From: Cyanoderma ruficeps
Taxonomy: Eukaryota > Chordata > Aves > Passeriformes > Timaliidae
Assembly: GCA_008694505.1 (NCBI GenBank)
Contig: VZDJ01000034.1
Span: 4,784,229-4,848,228 of the forward strand
Length of the DNA: 64,000 nucleotides
Direction: 5' to 3'
Shown here one piece after another: positions 32,206 to 44,700 of the stretch; positions within the stretch are counted from its first letter, which is position 1, and every line of letters begins with the position of its first letter. The translations under genes were made by a program, and so were the position numbers. Under the pieces are notes generated by a model, which was given only the letters and a program-made list of their open reading frames with translations, searched no databases and had not been told where the DNA came from.

Positions 32206-34600
32206 TCCAGGATATATTCACAAAGCTTTTTTTAGGAGCTGCTCTTCCTCTCCAAAATAATCTGCATCCCACTGAATCTGCACACTTAGCAAAGGTTTGT
32301 GTGCACCTGAAGCTGTGGTAACATAAAAAAATAATCTACAAACAGGAAAGCTTTGACTTCAAATTCCCTGAATATTGAAGATTTCCATTATTTTGCTGTT
32401 CTGAGAGGAAATGGTTGAAAACCAGACAAGTTCATGGTGTTCATTACAGGGATAACTGTTGGGGTGGTGATTTTATGTCACTCATTGGGCTGGAAAGGTT
32501 CCCCCAAAATTGGAATATAAATCAAATGTCTCTCATCTTTTCCCCAATTCTTGGATTCCATGCACTGAACTGCAGGCAGCAAGCTCAGCTGAACAGAACA
32601 AATTCAACTTTTCCCTCTGGTTGGGTTTGTGCTGGAGTGAGTTGGCTCTAAAACAGGAGATGAGCTGGCTTGGAGGGGATGGAAACTCTGGATTTTGTTT
32701 CTCTGAACCAAATCCCATTGCAAATGTGGAAGGTGTTGCCCCCATTTGGGAAAGGTCAGAGCCCAGCAATGTGGTGGCAGTGGCAAAAATACAATTTCTT
32801 TTTCATTTTCTTCCTGTTGTATTGGCTTCTCATACCTGGTGTGCCTAAAACCTGGCTTTTTGGGGCATCTTTTGGGGGTTTTTTTGTGTGTGTGTGGTTT
32901 ATTTCCTATTTGGGGTTTTGTTTGTTGTTGTTTGTGGGGTTTTCATTTTCTTTGGGTTTGGTTTTTTTTGGTTGGTTGATTTTGTTTTGGGATTTTTTGA
33001 CATCAGAGGGAGAGGACAGAGGTGATGCCTCCTCCTTTGGCTGCTGAAGGATTTCTCTGCAAAAAAAACCAAAAAAAACCTGAGTTGTTCTGATAATTTT
33101 TATTGTGACATTTATCCTTCTTCCATTAATAACCTCCAGCCTCAAAAAGGGAATAAATCAGCCAACATCAGGGGATGTTTATGAGCATTTTGGTGCACAA
33201 AACACCTTTCAGGGCATCCACAGGGCCTGAGCACCATTAATAATTAACACCATTAATAATTCCTGAGCAGGAACAGTGGGCACCTTCACTCTGCTGAGCT
33301 CACGCCCTGTTAAATGAGGCACTTTTCATGTGAAAAACCAAAATATTGGTGCACACTTGGCTCCAGGAGCTCTGCCCCGCTCCTCCTCAAACCCTGGAGC
33401 CAGCTCAGCTTTGCTGGGACCGATCCCTGATCCAGAGGTTCCAAATTTAACAATCCGGGTTTGTTCCCACCAGCTGCAAACCTGGCTGAGGTGAAATCCC
33501 TGATCTTCCACCTGGGGCAGGCTCAAATGCCATCTCTGTTCTCTGTTTTCCAGGAAAACATCCTGATTTTGGGGTCATTTGGGCTGAACCTCTCCAAAAA
33601 TAACAGCGCTCTGGACCCAGCCTGGAGCATTTGAAGAGCTGAAAATGGGTTTGAAAAGTGGTTTTTTTGGGTTTGTTTTGTTTTTTTTTTCCCTGCTGCT
33701 TTTGAAACAAATAAATAAAAATGTCAATAAGTGCAGCTCCTGTAAACATCTGAGGTAGCTTGGAGAAAACACAGGTTTTCCTGTGGAAGAATCCATTCTT
33801 GCTTGACTTTTCCCTACAAAAACTGAGGAATAAAACCGAAACGAGGAGTTCTGTGAGTCAGAGAATTTAAGAAAAATCATCTGATGCATCACTTTTGTGC
33901 CAAATCCCTGATTCGGGGATTTTTAAATTTTTTTTTTCTGAGGGAGAAATAGCGATTTTCACACTGTTCTGGGGGAGAAATTGCATTTCCACATTGTTCT
34001 GAGGGAGAAATAGGGATTTCCACGTGGCGTCATCCTCCAAGTGGAGTGGGAACTCTCACTTGATTTCTAAAGGAGGCAAAGCAAGCAGCCCCCGGGGGTT
34101 TTTTAGCTCAAATTACACTTGCCAGAGTCCTCTTGGATTAATCCCGAGCTTTTCGCACAGACCACCCTTAAAAGCTGACCAGGCTCCATGTTTATGGTCT
34201 AAATTTGGCAGCAGGATTATATTGCATTATGGAAAACAACCTCCTTTCACCCCAAGTATTTTTATTTTTAATGAAACATCCTGCAGACCTGAGGTAAATA
34301 ACACAACCCTGGGAGGCACCTTTGAGAGCACCCTCTTCAGGACCAACCCATTAATTTTTCCACTCTTTCCCCAGTCATTTCTGATCTCAAAATAAGCTGG
34401 AATCCCGCTGCTTAATTATTTTTAGGCGGGTGCAATGGACGGGCTGCAATTAGTGTCAAAACCTCCTGGTACCAGAGCTCTGTTCCCACGTGCAGAGAGG
34501 CCACAAGATGTGGTTTGAGGCACAGTGCTGGTGGCCACAAAAGGGACACAAAATGTCAATTCTCAGCTCCTGAGGACTCCCAGAATTTTCTCCTTCCTCA
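32206..34600. other. Intergenic, no gene recognised
   Basis: It holds a G/T-rich low-complexity stretch at 32873-32998 and a weak 40-bp repeat at 33958-34022 ('gttctg(a/g)gggagaaat'). The part at 34060-34480 is unique and looks like possible conserved noncoding DNA, with TTAATC and TAATTATT-type motifs. The remainder shows nothing I can name. Confidence 0.45.
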
Positions 34601-34604
34601 GAGG

Positions 34605-35250
34605 AATGAGCCGTGCTGGGTGCTCGTGGCTCGAGCTTTTCCCAGGTTGGAGAAATCTGATTTTGTGTTTTCTATGAGAGGAGTAAAATTCATCCCAGAA
34701 TTTTCTCCTTCCTCAGAGGAATGAGCAGTGCTGGGTGCTCGTGGCTTGAGCTTTTCCCAGGCTGGGAGAAATCTGATTTTGTGTTTTCTATGGGAGGAGT
34801 AAAATTCAGTTTGAGCAGTGCTGGGTGCTCGTGGCTCGAGCTTTTCCCAGGTTGGAGAAATCTGGTTTAGTGTTTTCCATGAGAGGAGTAAAATTCAGTT
34901 TGAGCAGTGCTGGGTGCTCGTGGCTTGAGCTTTTCCCAGGTTGGAGAAATCTGATTTTGTGCTGCCTGTGAGAGGAGTAAAATTCAGTTTGAGCAGTGCT
35001 GGGTGCTCGTGGCTCGAGCTTTTCCCAAGTTGGAGAAATCTGATTTTGTGTTTTCTATGGGAAGAGTGAAATTCAGTTTGAGCAGTGCTCGGTGCTTGTG
35101 GCTCAAGCTTTTCCCAGGTTGGAGAAATCTGATTTAGTGTTTTTTATGGGAGGAGTGAAATTCAGTTTGAGCAGTGCTGGGTGCTCGTGGCTCGAGCTTT
35201 TCCCAGGTTGGAGCAACGTGACTTTGTGCTGCCTGTGAGAGGAGTGAAAT
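34605..35250. repeat. 89-bp tandem array, seven copies
   Basis: The phrase 'gagcagtgctgggtgctcgt' recurs at about 34609, 34723, 34813, 34902, 34991, 35080 and 35169. Internal spacing is 89-90 bp, and the first gap is 114 bp because of an extra 'cccagaattttctccttcc' segment. Copies include 'gcttttcccaggttggaga' and 'gaggagtaaaattcagttt' and are about 90 percent alike by eye. Confidence 0.93.
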
Positions 35251-36900
35251 TGAATTTGTGGTCAGGATTTGTGGTGTGGTCAGCCTGCTCCAGGGGTTTG
35301 GGAGTGACCTGGAACACTGGACAGTGATGCAGGATTTACGGCCACTTTTTCAGCATTTCACTTTTCACTTTTTCGCTTTTTCATCTTTTCACTTTTCAGC
35401 TTTTTGCTTTTTCCGTTGCTTCTCCCCTCTTTTCCCCAGAACTTCGTGCGGGATGAACAGCTCCCACTTAAAATACCAGAGGATGCAAAATTCCTGCCCC
35501 TTTAGAGACGGGAGCCGGGCCTGGTGGCTTTTCCCTGGGATTCAGAGAGTGGATGAGGAACAGCCAGGAGCTGCTGCTTTCTCCCACATTTCTGGAGACA
35601 AACCCAGAGTTCAAAGGAGTGATTTGATGCCTCAGCCATTTCCTCTGAGCCTCGGTGCTGTCTGCCAGCTCTCAAAATTGCACCAGGGCTGGGGATCCGT
35701 CCCCCAGAGCGCAGCCTGAGGGATTCTGGGTGGATTTGGGACAGCTTGAGATGCTCCAGAACCACGTGGGAGTGAGTCAGTCCCGTGTCACGGGTTGGAC
35801 GCTCTTCTGTCTCAGGCACTCCAGGTTCAAAAGTTGATTTTGGGTTTTTTTTTTTGTATAAATTTAAAAGGTTTGGGAGCACTCAGTTGCAAGCGGCCCT
35901 GAAAATAATCCTGATTTCCCTGAGGAAAATCCATTTGCTGGACCTTAGGGAAGGATGAACAGAGCCAGATCCATGAGCAGAGCCACTCCTGGAGTTCTGG
36001 TTGCTGCAACTCCAGTTCTGAGCCGCACGTTCTGCCATCCCCTCATGGTTCACGGAGGGATTTTGAGCTCATAACCTGTTTTTTTCTTTAAAACACTGTG
36101 CTGAAGGCACCCCTGGCTCTCAGAACAGACTGGGAGATGAATAATTAATCATTTAAATGAAATAAAAGTTAGAAAATATCACTGCACTGGGGTAAAGAAG
36201 CGACAGGTAGAAATGACTCCTGATTTCCCTAGGGAATGGGAACACTGGGAAGATCTGAGGGGCAGGAGGGATGAAATGGGGGGTTAAAAATGAGGATTCT
36301 TCCCAAAATCTGCTCGGGCTGGTGTGCAGCTGGTCCAGGCTCTGCTCCCAGCTCTGCCACTGCTGTGCTCTGTGAGTTTGGGTGACTCATTTCCTTTTGT
36401 GTTCCGTGGCTCCCTCCTGCTCCTGTCTGTTTAGATTCCAAATTTTTCCTACCAGGAGCTGCCTGTGCTGTGTGGGATGGACTCGAGTGTGCTGTGACCA
36501 AGAGAAGAGAGCCTTGCACACACGAATGAGGGGCCAGAAAACACATTTAATGTGATTTTAGTTACTTCTTACCAGCATTGAAATTAAAACAATCATAGCA
36601 AGTACTTAATTTTTTTAAAACTAAAATTATTTTTGTAGAGAACTGATTTTTCAGATTTACCTTCTTACAGTTCGATCATGCCAGAAATATTAAACTTAAC
36701 AGAAAACTCTAATTTACACCTGCTCTGTGGGTACCAGTGAGGGGCTGCTTTGTGTTTCTCTTTCCATCCCTGATTTATTTGCTGCCTGTTGTTTTCACAT
36801 TTCTCCTTGGTCAGTTGGTTTTGGGGTTTTTTTTTGGGTAGCTTCTGTCTGGAATTAAAAAAAAAAGAAAGAAAAATCAGCGTTGGTTTCCTGGGCAATT
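35251..36900. other. Intergenic, no gene recognised
   Basis: A pyrimidine-rich stretch of short 'cactttt/gcttttt' steps lies at 35343-35440. Otherwise this is unique sequence without splice-consistent coding frames that I recognise. Confidence 0.4.
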
Positions 36901-36910
36901 TCTCTGTTTC

Positions 36911-37408
36911 TGTAACTGGTTTCTATTAATGGTTTTGAGCTGAATCCCAGGAATCTGAAGCTTTCCAGCCAAAGGGGGTGTTTAAACATTGTGCCATCCC
37001 AGGGTGCTGGAACGCAGGGAGTTTTTGGAGATGCCCTGTGGGTGCAGACAGAGCTCTGTNAAGAAAATCCTGGCCCGAGGAAAAATAAACCGTATAAAAA
37101 CTGGACTTTGGAAACCGCACGTCGGAGTGTAGATGGTCACGGACCCAGCGTGGGCTGACCTGAGATCTGCCTCCCAGTTCGATCGAACTCGAACTCTGCT
37201 GTGACAGGGATTTTTGTCAGATTTATGACAATTCGGCCAAATTGTGTCATTTTGCTGTTTTTGCTTGTTTTATTGCTTGTTATATTTTTTCTTTCTTTTG
37301 TATTGTCTTTTTGTTGTTTTTTGTTCAAGATCTCTATAATCTATCTAATCTTCATTTTAATAAAGTTTAGATCTTGATTAAGAGATCTGTGTCCAGATTT
37401 TTATAACA
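36911..37408 (+). mobile_element. Possible solo LTR
   Basis: The block starts with TGTAAC and ends ...TATAACA. It has a TATA-like 'cgtataaaaactgg' at 37090 and AATAAAG at 37361 about 270 bp downstream, followed by a short terminal segment. That is the order U3-R-U5 of an LTR. No target-site duplication is evident and the 5' boundary is a guess. It contains one N near 37060. No retroviral gene is present. Confidence 0.4.
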
Positions 37409-37719
37409 GCTGGAAAACTCGGGATGCTGCAGTTTGATTTAACTCCTCACTCAGGCACTTCCAGACAACCTCAGTGTGTTCAAGCAGATCAAAACCCTCT
37501 CAGCGTTTCCATCTGACCAAATTCCTGCATCCCTGGACATGCACGTGAATTCCTGCATTCCTGGACACGCACATTAATTAATTAATTGGTTCCTTGGGTG
37601 ACAGGGAAATGGAGCTTCCAGCTGGGGATTCAAGGCAGGAGGAAGCTGTGGAGCTGCCTGCAAAGGACATCCCCAAACTCACCTGCTGTTCCAATTCCTC
37701 CGGTTTTGCTCCAAAATGA

Positions 37720-37915
37720 AGCCTCAGGCTGCACCAGGGGAGGGTCAGCTTGGACATCAGGAGGAATTTCCCCATGGAAAGGGTGGGAATTGCTGCCCAG
37801 GGAGGGTTTGGAGCGTCCTGGAGGTGTCCCAGGAACACTCAGAGCTCTGGGATGGGGACAAAGTGAGGATCAGGTCCTGGAGGGATTTTCCAACCTCAGC
37901 AATCCTGGGATTGAG
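37720..37915 (+). mobile_element. Diverged CR1-like fragment
   Basis: 'agcttggacatcaggagga', 'atttccccatggaaagggtg', 'gctgcccagggagggtttgg' and 'ggattttccaacctcagcaa' follow the order of a CR1 3' end. Strongly diverged. Confidence 0.7.
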
Positions 37916-37999
37916 GAGTGCTTGGGTTCAGCACTGCCAGTGGGGCATTTCACCTGTCTCTGGCTATCCCAGGGCTGGTATTTAACATTCCCATGATAT

Positions 38000-40900
38000 T
38001 TTTTTTTCCTTCACCCCAATCTAAAGCTGTCAGAGCTCTGCCCTGCTCATCCCTCAGGTTTTTTGCCTCAGTTGCTTTAGCGGCTGCACCTCAGGCTGCA
38101 GATTGCAGCTGACTGCAGCGAAATAAACACAAGGACATTTGGTGAGACCATCGTCACCTCGTCATTCCCTTCAGAGAAGGCAGATCGGGGTGTTTTTGTG
38201 TTTGTGGCCGGGGAACAAGCCGGGGTAATGCCGGGGCTGAGAGGTTCCTGCCTTGTTCCAGCCCTGCAGTAATGACAGCCTCGGCCGGGCAGCCCTGTCA
38301 TTGTGGTCGCCTTTCAGTCCTGTCCTTTCAGTTCACAGTTCTTGCTCTAAGCTGGATTATTTCAGGCTCGCTCTGAGGAGTTCGTGGCAGCTGGTTTAAA
38401 GAGAAAAGCTTTGCCACCCAGTGAAAAATGGTGTCAATGAACCCTGGGCTGATGTGGCTTTCTTTTGCTGTTCCCATGCCAAGTTCATTTTCTTTTTCCC
38501 CCCCCCCATATTTTATCTTGAAGAATCCTTGCTGCTTTCGCCACTGCCAATTAGCCATACCCTTGTACTCTTTATTCCTAAATTGCAGCATTCCCTACTA
38601 CTTTTCTCTTCCAGGAATTTCATCCTTTCTTCTTCCCACGGGGAGGTATTTTCTCCTTTGATCCTGGTGGAACGCTCTGGGTCCTGTATTTATTTAAAGG
38701 AGTTGCTGATGATAATCCTGGAGCGTTGACAAACCCCTGCACACAAGGCCTTGTACTGTAATTTGTGTCAGCAGGTCATTAATGGTGGCATTCCTTTTTA
38801 ATTAATGTGTATTTGACTGTGAAGATGGGGTGGAAGGGGCCACTTCCACTCCTGTTTCCCAAGGTGAGTGGCTCTCAAATTTACAATAAAGGATGGGGAG
38901 TTCTCTTTGGCGTCAGACCTTTTTCCTGAGCTGATACTCTCTCGCTTTTTCTGGCTGCTGATCTTCAATTTGGATTTATTGGGAAGTCTCTCAGTGCAGC
39001 CTGAAAACAAAAAAATGGTAAAAAAACCGGGAGCGATGGGGAGGAGGAAACTTCCTGACAGTCCTAACTTCCCACAGGCCAATTACCCCCGTGACCCCGG
39101 CACTTTCGGCAGGGCTTTGTCCGCTGCTTTAGATCTGGATTAGGTGCGAAATACCCGTTTTCTTTTGCCACGATGAAAAAAAGAGGCGACTCTGGGACCG
39201 CGGGAGCCTTTCTGCCGCTGCTGACCCGACCCGAGGGCAGGTGCAGAGCCGGCAAAACCACTCCCGATGCTGCTGGAAAATCCCTTTCCCTTGCCTGGGC
39301 GAAGCTGCTTTCTCTGCTCAGGGTTTGTGGTCGGCTGGAGATGAGCAATGGGCAGCCGAGGGATGCTTGGGGTTGGGAGGATCCATCCCAATTCCCCTGG
39401 GAGTGGGGAAGGAGAAAAGGCTGGGGAAACACTGCTCGGCTCAGAAGGGAGAAGCTCCTTAAAAATTCAGCTCCCGGACCAGGAAAAATGTTGACACAGC
39501 TGCTCTTCCAGGATGTCTTTGGAGTAGCAAAGCCCCAGGAAACAGGGCTGGCTGCAGACTGGGCAGGATTTGAGAGGGGACGAGGCAGGGATCTGCAAAC
39601 CAGCCCCTGTGTCCCTTTCCTCCCCTCTGTGAACCCCAGAGAAGCTGCTGCTCTTCCCCCGTGGGTGATTTGAGGAGATTTCTGCCTTGCTGGGCCTGGA
39701 CTTGGCTCCTTGCAGTCAGGAAATATCCAGTCCATGACAGCAGCAACCACAGCAATCTGCTCCCTCCCAAAAAAACCCACAAAAACCCAGCGAGGAGCAG
39801 GCAGTAACCTCTGCAGTGCCACAGCTGGGAGGCAGAAAAGGGAGGAAAAAAACCCGCTGGAATTGCAGCCTGGAATGTCCTGTCCACGGTCGGGAGGGAG
39901 CAGGGGAAGGAGAGAATGCTGGATTTGCTGTCTGTCCAGTGGGAGCAGCTTTTTGTCCCCCAGGCAGGCGTTTTCCAGGCTGCTCTGAATGCTCCCTGAT
40001 GGAGACAGCAGGAAAAGCTCCTTCTTCTGGGAGATTCCAGGAGATTCCATGAAATTCCATGAAATTCCGGGAGATTCCTGGCCCAGCAGCTGCTCTGGAT
40101 CGGTGCTGTCCTTGTTGTGACCCCCTGGCACAGGTCAGGGACAGGGGACAGGAGCTTTGCTGCCTGCAGGTGCTTCAGGGCTTGGCCTAAATGGGAATTC
40201 CTGAGAATTCCCAAAGAGAAGCTGATGGGATCAGGGTTTGGAGTCGGATTTGTTAATGTCCAGGCGGTGCCACAGCTCAGGTGATGAGGGAGGGGCTGCT
40301 CCCATCCCCATTACCCCCAAATCTCTTCACAGAAATGTCAGAGTTGGGAGTTACCAGGGAAATTTTGCCAAGTTCTTCCCTGAAAATTATTTTAGGATTT
40401 TTCCCTAGAAACAAACCAGTTCTCTGGATCTGTCTTGGACACTGTGGAGTTAACAGCAAGCCTTTTTTTTTTTTTTTNNNNNNNNNNNNNTTTTTTTTTT
40501 TTTTTAATGGTCATATTATCTAATAATAATAATAGCTTCAGTTTCTTGGAATGTGTTTGGAAGTGTCTTGCTTCTGTCTGATGCTGGAGACAAAATCCTG
40601 GACCGTGTGAAGTTCTGATCTGGAGGCTCCCAAAGTTTCCCCTCGTTGCAGCGTGTAATTATTTAAATGTTTATTTAGGGGGTTGTTATAATTATTATAC
40701 TCTCCTCTTTCCTGAAACTCTTCCCCCTCTGGGAGAGAGAGAGAATCTGGTTTTTGGTAGAGAGACAGAAAAATGTCAGAAGGAAAAATCCAAGTGTGGC
40801 AATTAAGTTTGTCCTCATGGATCCCACGGGAAGGCTCCTGACTTGTGTTTTTAAATTCTCTTGTGGAGTCCCACAGACACTTAAGGACAGTCAGTTTTAA

Positions 40901-41771
40901 TTCCCTTTCTTCACTTGGTGACTAATTGGATTGAATTGTAAAATCCAATCAATCCAACCCACTAAATGGTGTTAACCATAAGCAACAACAACCTGACAAC
41001 AGAATGCAAGAAAACAGAAAATTTGACCATATTTTAATTTTCCTAGATTGTGTGAATTAAAATTTCACTTTTTAATATCCTAGCAGCAGATTACCAGCTC
41101 TATTTCCTATTTTATACTCTATTTCCTGCCTTTATACTCATTGTAATTTCCCTGTAAATACCCAGCCCTTGCTTACAAATCACAGCACAGGGTAAATATT
41201 GTTTTCTAGGTCGTCTTTGGAGACTGGAGCTGGAAGTAAAACCATATGAAGAGACCAAGATCAAAACCCCATTGAAGGCAGCAAGAATAAATCCAGTCTG
41301 GAGGAGTGTCAGACAAAGGGAGGAACAGCTGGATCAAGTAAAAGCACCAGGAAAATTGGTTCCATCCCTAAGGGGGAGGGAGAAAAGATTTGTTTTGTCA
41401 GCCCAGAGCTCTGTGGGATCAACTTCACCCGAGGAAACTTTGATGTCAGAGTCAGGGAGGGCTCAGAAGGTCCCAGAGGGAGGGGAAGGAGGGGAGAGGG
41501 ATCTGCAGAAAGTGTGAGGGAAGGGAAGGGAAAAAGGGAAAAAGGGAAAAAGGNGGGAAGGAGGTGCAGTGGGACCGGGGAGGTGGGGAGAGCTGCAAGT
41601 TTGGAGGTGGAGTAATCCTGCAGAATCTGAGCTGCTGTCCTCAGCTCTGGGGATGTAAATTGATGAGGTCATAGTGTTTTCCAGTTAGAGAAAAGAAAAG
41701 TTAAAGGGGGGGGAAAAAAAAGTCTTCAGCTTGTTTTTCAAGAGAGGAGAAAACTCGGAGCAGCCGAAGGA
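38000..41771. other. Intergenic upstream of MXRA8
   Basis: No gene recognised. A 355-codon minus-strand open frame at 39064-40131 has no recognisable domain. 38440-38830 is unique sequence with AT-rich motifs (TTAATTAATG near 38799, GGTCATTAATGG near 38775) and may be conserved noncoding DNA. A run of 13 N at 40478-40490 sits inside a T tract. A purine-rich stretch ('aaagggaaaaagggaaaaa') lies at 41522-41560 with one N. MXRA8 5'UTR must lie in the last part; no CpG island or TATA box marks it. Confidence 0.45.
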
Positions 41772-44700
41772 ATGGAGCAACTCGCAAAACTCCTCCTGTG
41801 GCAGATTCTGCTTCAGCAAAGTAAGCTCTGAGCTGCTGGCGTGGTGTTACTTGTTTTTGTTTCAGCTGCACGACGAGGCCGGGAGACTTTGAGCTGTTCT
41901 CTTTGTAAGATTTTGTTCAGATTCCTCAATTTTGCTCTGCTTTCGCCTGGGGAGGGAGCCGTGGGTTTCCTCCGCTTTTTCTTTGGGGAGAGATGGAAAA
42001 ATGTTTGAGGCTGTTGGAGCTCTGTTCAGCATGTTTGTGCAATTATTTTTTTTTCCTATCAGCAAACTCAAAACCAATTAGCTGAGCGTGAGCACGGCAA
42101 AGCTTTCACAGTCAGATTTACGTGTTTAAAGGTTATTTTTTTACATTTGAAGAAGCAGAAACAGCTGGGGGAGCGTGTGTGAGAGGGTTCAGATGGAGGG
42201 GAAAAAAGGATCTGTGGTTTTCGAGTTTCTTTTCCTCTTGTCAGCAAAAAGACAGAGACAGAATTCACTTTTGGGTAGCAAGGTGCAAGAAAGGAGCAGG
42301 GAGTGAGGAGCAGAAGTTTTTTAGGGACTGGGGACCCCCTGCTCTTCCCAGCCCTTGTAAAAAGCTGTTGGTGACACCTGAGCCCCTCAGTTCCTCAGCA
42401 CCGAGGTGGAATGAGGTGAGGAGTTCTCCCTTTGGTTCCAAATTAATCCCTTTTCCACGTCACCACGGCGTTTTTGCAATGCCCCAAGGCAAGGTTTAGG
42501 AATCGGCAAATGCTGGGATCAGTCACAGGGACACGAGGGGTGAAAGTGGCTCAGACATCTGGGGTGTGGGGTGGGTGAAAGAGGAGGAGGAGAGGCCACA
42601 GCTCTGTCACAACCAGTCCAGTGACTCCCGGTGAGGTTTGGCAGAGCACCCAGGGCAAGAAGAGCAGGTTGGGCTGCTGCAGAGCCACAGCTCCCACCTG
42701 GGCATGCAGCATCCCTGCCAGAATTGCATTTTGCATTTACCTGGATGCAACTCCCGGCAGCCCTGACGTTTGAACCCGCCCAAGCCAGGCTATAACTCGA
42801 CAGCGAGGACGGGGAGGGGAGAAGGGGGGGAAATATCTGTGCTGTGAGGAAATCTGTGACCCCTCCTGCACAGAAACCACTCCTTCAAGTGTTAATCCCG
42901 AGGAGGAACAGCTCCGTGTTTGGAACGGCTCTCCAAACCCATTCCGTGGGCCTGCAGCCAAGGGGAAGCTCACGAAGCAGGGGAGGGGTTTCTAAAGCTC
43001 AGCTAAAAATCCCAGAAAAGCCGGGGGGGGCAGATCTGTCTGTGCCCCAGGTGGGGATCGGCTCCTTGCACGGGCACAAAGCCTTTCCTTTCTGCGGAGG
43101 CAGCACATTCCTGCTCCCTGCCTGTTCCTGCCTGCAGGGAGGGCTGGAATTCTTGGGGCTGGGTGGGTGTTGAAGGGCTCTGCCATCCTTTTTGGAAGTG
43201 GGAGACTCTGCTGCTGGGAAAGTTCACCCAGGAAGTCTTAAAAAAACAAACAAACATAGAGATTTAGAGAAAATCCCAGTTCAAAGCCTGGCTTGACCAT
43301 CAGTGGGCTTGGAAGGGAAATTGTGTTTTATTGAAAAGCTGAATCCTTGCAGGCTGGACAGGAGGGGAATGGGAGAAGTTTAGGAGGAGCTGTTTTGGGC
43401 ACCATATCCCTCTCCCAGATGGGCCCAGATGTTTCTCCTGGCTACTGCTCAGTGGGTTTCAAGTCTGCTGGCTCCCAGAGGAGGGCTGGGGTCATTTATG
43501 TCACTGTCACCTTGCTGCTGCTGCATCAAAAGCCATCAGGGGCCTCTCAGCCCCCTGAAGAGTCAGGATGGAGCCACTGCCACTCCCCAGAGGGAGGATT
43601 TGGGGACATCCTGGTGCCACAGGCTGCTGCTTTTCCCATAATCGTGTCATGACCCCACAGAGCCCATTAAAACCCCTCTAAACAGAGGGATTTTTGGGAG
43701 AAATGAGGAATCTGGCACTCACAGATTTGGGGAAGAACGTGTCCTTTCTGCAGGATTTTTCTGCTCTGGTGGTTTTTCATCCCCAAGAACGAAGCAGGAA
43801 CTCAGTGGTTGCAGCAGCTTCTGAGTCCCAGGAGGGAATTAATTCATCCCAGGAGAGAATTCATCCCAGGATTGTCCAGGCAGGACCCAGGGGACAGTTT
43901 TCTGTCCTTGTCCTGCTCCAAGGACTCTGCCTGGAGAGCTCTGAGCGTGTCACACATCTTTCACAGCCCCAGCCTTTTGCTCCTAGTTTGCCCACAGGTT
44001 TTTGTGGCTTAATTCTTCACATGAAAAGTGGGATGGGATTCAAGAAGTAAGAGCTGGCTCTGCCTTTTACAAGGGATTAAGAAATCGTTTTCCAGGCTGC
44101 TTTCCTCTTCCTCTACTGTGGGACCACAGAATATCTCTGGGATCCTGAGTCAGCACAGAACGTGTCAGGGGACGGCACAGAATTGTCTTTTGTCGGTGGT
44201 TTTTTGTTGGGTTTGTTTGTTTTGGGGTTTTTGGGGTTTTTTTTGTGGTTACATCACCCAGAGAAGACAAAGCGAACTTGAAATTCAAAGTGAGCTTCAT
44301 CCCGTGGAACTTGAAATTTTAAAATGAAAGTTGAGGTGCGTGTTGACAGCTCTGGAGGCAGCTGAGGTTTAGAAGCTGCAGGTCCTGGAGCCCTGTGATG
44401 ACAGAGGTCAGAGCTGTCACCAGGTCCATGAAAGGCTCTTTGGTTTCCCAGCTGTCTCACCAAAATCCAGCTGATCCCAGCGCTGCAGTTCGTGAGTTGT
44501 CACCTTCACTGGGCTGTGGCTTTATCCCTGCTCAGAACCTGCTGTCGAATAAATTCCCTTTCAAAAGCAGGGCTGGGTTGCTCTGCTCGCCTCACGCAGC
44601 AGAGCAGGGTCCCACAGCACAGGGAGGACACTGAAAAGAGGAAAAAAGGCTCGTTCCTCCTTCCCCTGCTGCTCTCTGCTCAGGTTATTGGAGGTCAGTT

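Noticed and set aside
37170..37200. tRNA-like B box (agttcgatcgaactc)
   Set aside because: No matching A box or cloverleaf; the palindrome explains the resemblance.
39064..40131. 355-codon minus-strand open frame
   Set aside because: No recognisable domain, no CpG island or start context, and ordinary intergenic composition. It could be checked by protein search, but I cannot support it.
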